Shown piece by piece: positions 5,085 through 6,458 of a stretch of 6,458 nucleotides of DNA. Source of the DNA: Pseudomonadota bacterium (lineage in GTDB: Bacteria > Pseudomonadota > Alphaproteobacteria > Sphingomonadales > Sphingomonadaceae); NCBI GenBank assembly GCA_023426225.1, contig JAFABD010000058.1, positions 1 to 6,458 on the forward strand, in the 5' to 3' direction. Under the pieces are notes generated by a model. That model searched no databases and was not told where the DNA came from. It saw nothing but the letters and a program-made list of their open reading frames with translations. The translations under genes were made by a program, and so were the position numbers. Position 1 is the first letter of the stretch. Every line of letters begins with the position of its first letter.

Positions 5085-6088
5085 CCGCGGCGCCGCTTCA
5101 CCCCGAAACCGCTCCCATGCCCGCCGGGGCCGGGGTCGCCGATGCGGCGGCCCCGCACATCCCCGTGCTGCGCGACGAGGTGATCGCCGCGCTCGCCATC
5201 GTGCCCGGCGAGCGCCATGTCGACGCGACCTTCGGCGCGGGCGGCTATACCCGCGCGATGCTGGCGGCGGGGGCGCAGGTGATCGCGTTCGACCGCGACC
5301 CGAGCGCGATCGCGGCGGGGCAGGCGATGGTGACGGCGGCCGACGGGCGGCTGGTGCTGATCGAGGCGCCGTTCAGCCGGCTGGCCGACGAGATCGTCGC
5401 GCGCGGGCTGGCGCCGGTGGACGGCGTGACGCTCGACATCGGCGTGTCGTCGATGCAGCTCGACCGGGCCGAGCGCGGCTTTTCGTTCCAGCAGGACGGG
5501 CCGCTCGACATGCGGATGGCGGGCGAGGGGATGACCGCCGCCGAATGGCTGAACACCGCCGACGAGGGCGAGATCGCCGACGTGCTGTTCCAATATGGCG
5601 AGGAACCGCGGGCGCGGCGCGTGGCGAGCGCGATCGTGCGCGCGCGGCCGCTGGCGCGGACGGGCGAGCTGGCCGCCGTGGTGCGCCGCGCGCTGGGCCA
5701 CCGCCCGCACGACAAGAAGGACCCGGCGACGCGAACCTTCCAGGCGGTGCGCATCCACATCAACCGCGAGCTGGACGAGCTGGGCGACGCGCTGAACGCC
5801 GCCGAGCGCGTGCTGGCCCCCGGCGGACGGCTGGCGGTGGTGACGTTCCACAGCCTGGAGGACCGGGTGGTGAAGCGCTTCCTGCGCGAGCGCAGCGGCA
5901 GCGAGCCCGCCGGATCGCGCCACCGCCCCGCCACCGGCCCCCGGGCCGAACCGAGTTTTGAACCGCCCGCCAAGGCCCTGCGCCCCGGCGAGGCGGAAGT
6001 TGCGCGTAACCCGCGCGCCCGTTCGGCCACGCTGCGCGTCGCGCGGCGGACCGCGGCGGCCGCGTGGACCAGGGAAGGACAAGGCTGA
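5081..6088 (+). CDS. rsmH: 16S rRNA (cytosine(1402)-N4)-methyltransferase RsmH
   Basis: SAM-dependent methyltransferase (formerly MraW) that adds the N4-methyl group to C1402 of 16S rRNA in the decoding centre of the small subunit. At 335 residues it is typical length. Motifs: HIPVLRDEV (26-34), shared by the family start; SAM motif I D48-A-T-F-G-A-G-G-Y-T-R58; acidic end of strand 2 AFDRDPSAI (69-77); catalytic-region LDIGVSSMQLDRAERGFSF (118-136) followed by GPLDMRM; TRTFQAVRIHINREL (about 216-230); and VVTFHSLEDRVVKRF (about 252-266). The GTG at 5081 is chosen because its 4-nt overlap with mraZ indicates coupling and GAAGGG lies upstream; the ATG at 5117 would remove a 12-residue low-complexity leader and still keep all motifs. 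The C-terminus is arginine/alanine-rich, as usual. Part of the mraZ-rsmH-ftsL operon. Confidence 0.96.
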   Translation: MTAAPLHPETAPMPAGAGVADAAAPHIPVLRDEVIAALAIVPGERHVDATFGAGGYTRAMLAAGAQVIAFDRDPSAIAAGQAMVTAADGRLVLIEAPFSRLADEIVARGLAPVDGVTLDIGVSSMQLDRAERGFSFQQDGPLDMRMAGEGMTAAEWLNTADEGEIADVLFQYGEEPRARRVASAIVRARPLARTGELAAVVRRALGHRPHDKKDPATRTFQAVRIHINRELDELGDALNAAERVLAPGGRLAVVTFHSLEDRVVKRFLRERSGSEPAGSRHRPATGPRAEPSFEPPAKALRPGEAEVARNPRARSATLRVARRTAAAAWTREGQG

Positions 6089-6458
6089 TGGCGCTCGCGC
6101 GTTTCGAAGGGTTGGGATGGTTTCTGGTCGGCGTGATCGTCGCGCCGGCCTGCTACCTGGTGAACTCGCAGGGCGCGGCCGAACAGGCCAAGCTCAACGC
6201 CACCAAGGCGGCGATCGTCACCGCGCAGAAGGACATCCGCTCGCTGGAGACCGAGTTCAACACGCGCGCCAACCTGGCGCAGCTCGAGCGGTGGAACGGC
6301 GACGTGCTGGCGCTCGCCGCGCCGGTCGCGACGCAGTATCTGCCGGGCGAGGCGGCGCTGGCGAGCCTCGACCGCGTCGACGCGCAGGCGCAGCCGGTCG
6401 AGACCGCCGCGCTGGTGGTGCCCGCCGCTTCGGCACCGCCGGCGGCGCCCGTCCAGAC
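6088..6458 (+). CDS. ftsL: FtsL-type cell division protein, partial (3' end beyond right edge)
   Basis: Bitopic inner-membrane divisome protein of the kind that pairs with FtsB and recruits/activates FtsQ and FtsWI. The visible 123 residues show a short cytoplasmic head (MALARFEG), one membrane segment (about 9-25, LGWFLVGVIVAPACYLV), then a periplasmic helical stretch with coiled-coil character (about 30-70, EQAKLNATKAAIVTAQKDIRSLE), the TRANLAQLERWN segment typical of alphaproteobacterial FtsL proteins, and an Ala/Pro-rich tail without a stop inside the window. The ATG overlaps the rsmH stop by one base (TGATG), and AAGGA lies 8 nt upstream as ribosome-binding site. Identification rests on topology plus its fixed place directly after rsmH, ahead of the expected ftsI; primary sequence of FtsL is weakly conserved. 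Confidence 0.78.
   Translation, partial: MALARFEGLGWFLVGVIVAPACYLVNSQGAAEQAKLNATKAAIVTAQKDIRSLETEFNTRANLAQLERWNGDVLALAAPVATQYLPGEAALASLDRVDAQAQPVETAALVVPAASAPPAAPVQ

Noticed and set aside
4619..6082. A 487-residue open frame on the minus strand opposite mraZ and rsmH
   Set aside because: Shadow of two well-conserved plus-strand genes; no motif of its own.

Overview
The window is GC-rich DNA (strong G/C bias at third codon positions) that reads as chromosomal sequence from an alphaproteobacterium, most likely a sphingomonad (Sphingomonas or a relative). This is inferred from protein character: an alphaproteobacterial cysteine synthase with a TAGNTG loop, a short Mpo1-like (DUF962) protein, a GAF-HisKA kinase with an HELNQP H-box, and the start of a dcw cluster ordered mraZ-rsmH-ftsL. 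I see no mobile element, tRNA, rRNA, CRISPR array or prophage gene.

Left part (1-1973, minus strand). A sensor histidine kinase (ATG at 1229) runs off the left edge. It has a GAF-like domain, a clear H-box (His235) and an N-box (Asn349), but no DxGxG box follows in the roughly 60 residues still visible. Upstream of it, on the same strand, lies a family-6 uracil/hypoxanthine-DNA glycosylase (1449-1973) whose stop is followed 11 nt later by a strong GC hairpin.

Middle part (2189-3973, plus strand). A 110-residue Mpo1-like membrane protein is followed 42 nt later by cysteine synthase A (2564-3553), which probably has its own promoter and a leaderless or nearly leaderless start. Next is an unrecognised 103-residue protein with one N-terminal membrane segment (3662-3973).

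Right part (3974-6458). About 600 bases without a credible gene hold, in order, a hairpin with short 11-bp repeats, a heptanucleotide tandem repeat that forms a G-quadruplex motif on the minus strand, a GAAC-N7-GAAC match to the alphaproteobacterial LexA box, a set of six GC-rich pentamers spaced exactly 10 bp apart (two of them matching the E. coli MraZ operator TGGGN-N5-TGGGN), and a TATGAT -10 element. Then come mraZ, rsmH (start overlaps the mraZ stop by 4 nt) and an FtsL-type division protein (start overlaps the rsmH stop by 1 nt and is cut by the right edge). These three form a tightly coupled cell-division operon, probably autoregulated by MraZ; an SOS input is possible but unproven.

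Most of the window is ordinary housekeeping sequence. The parts most worth a second look are the regulatory region before mraZ and the kinase with an unrecognisable ATP-binding half. I found no clear evidence of a wholly new multi-gene system.
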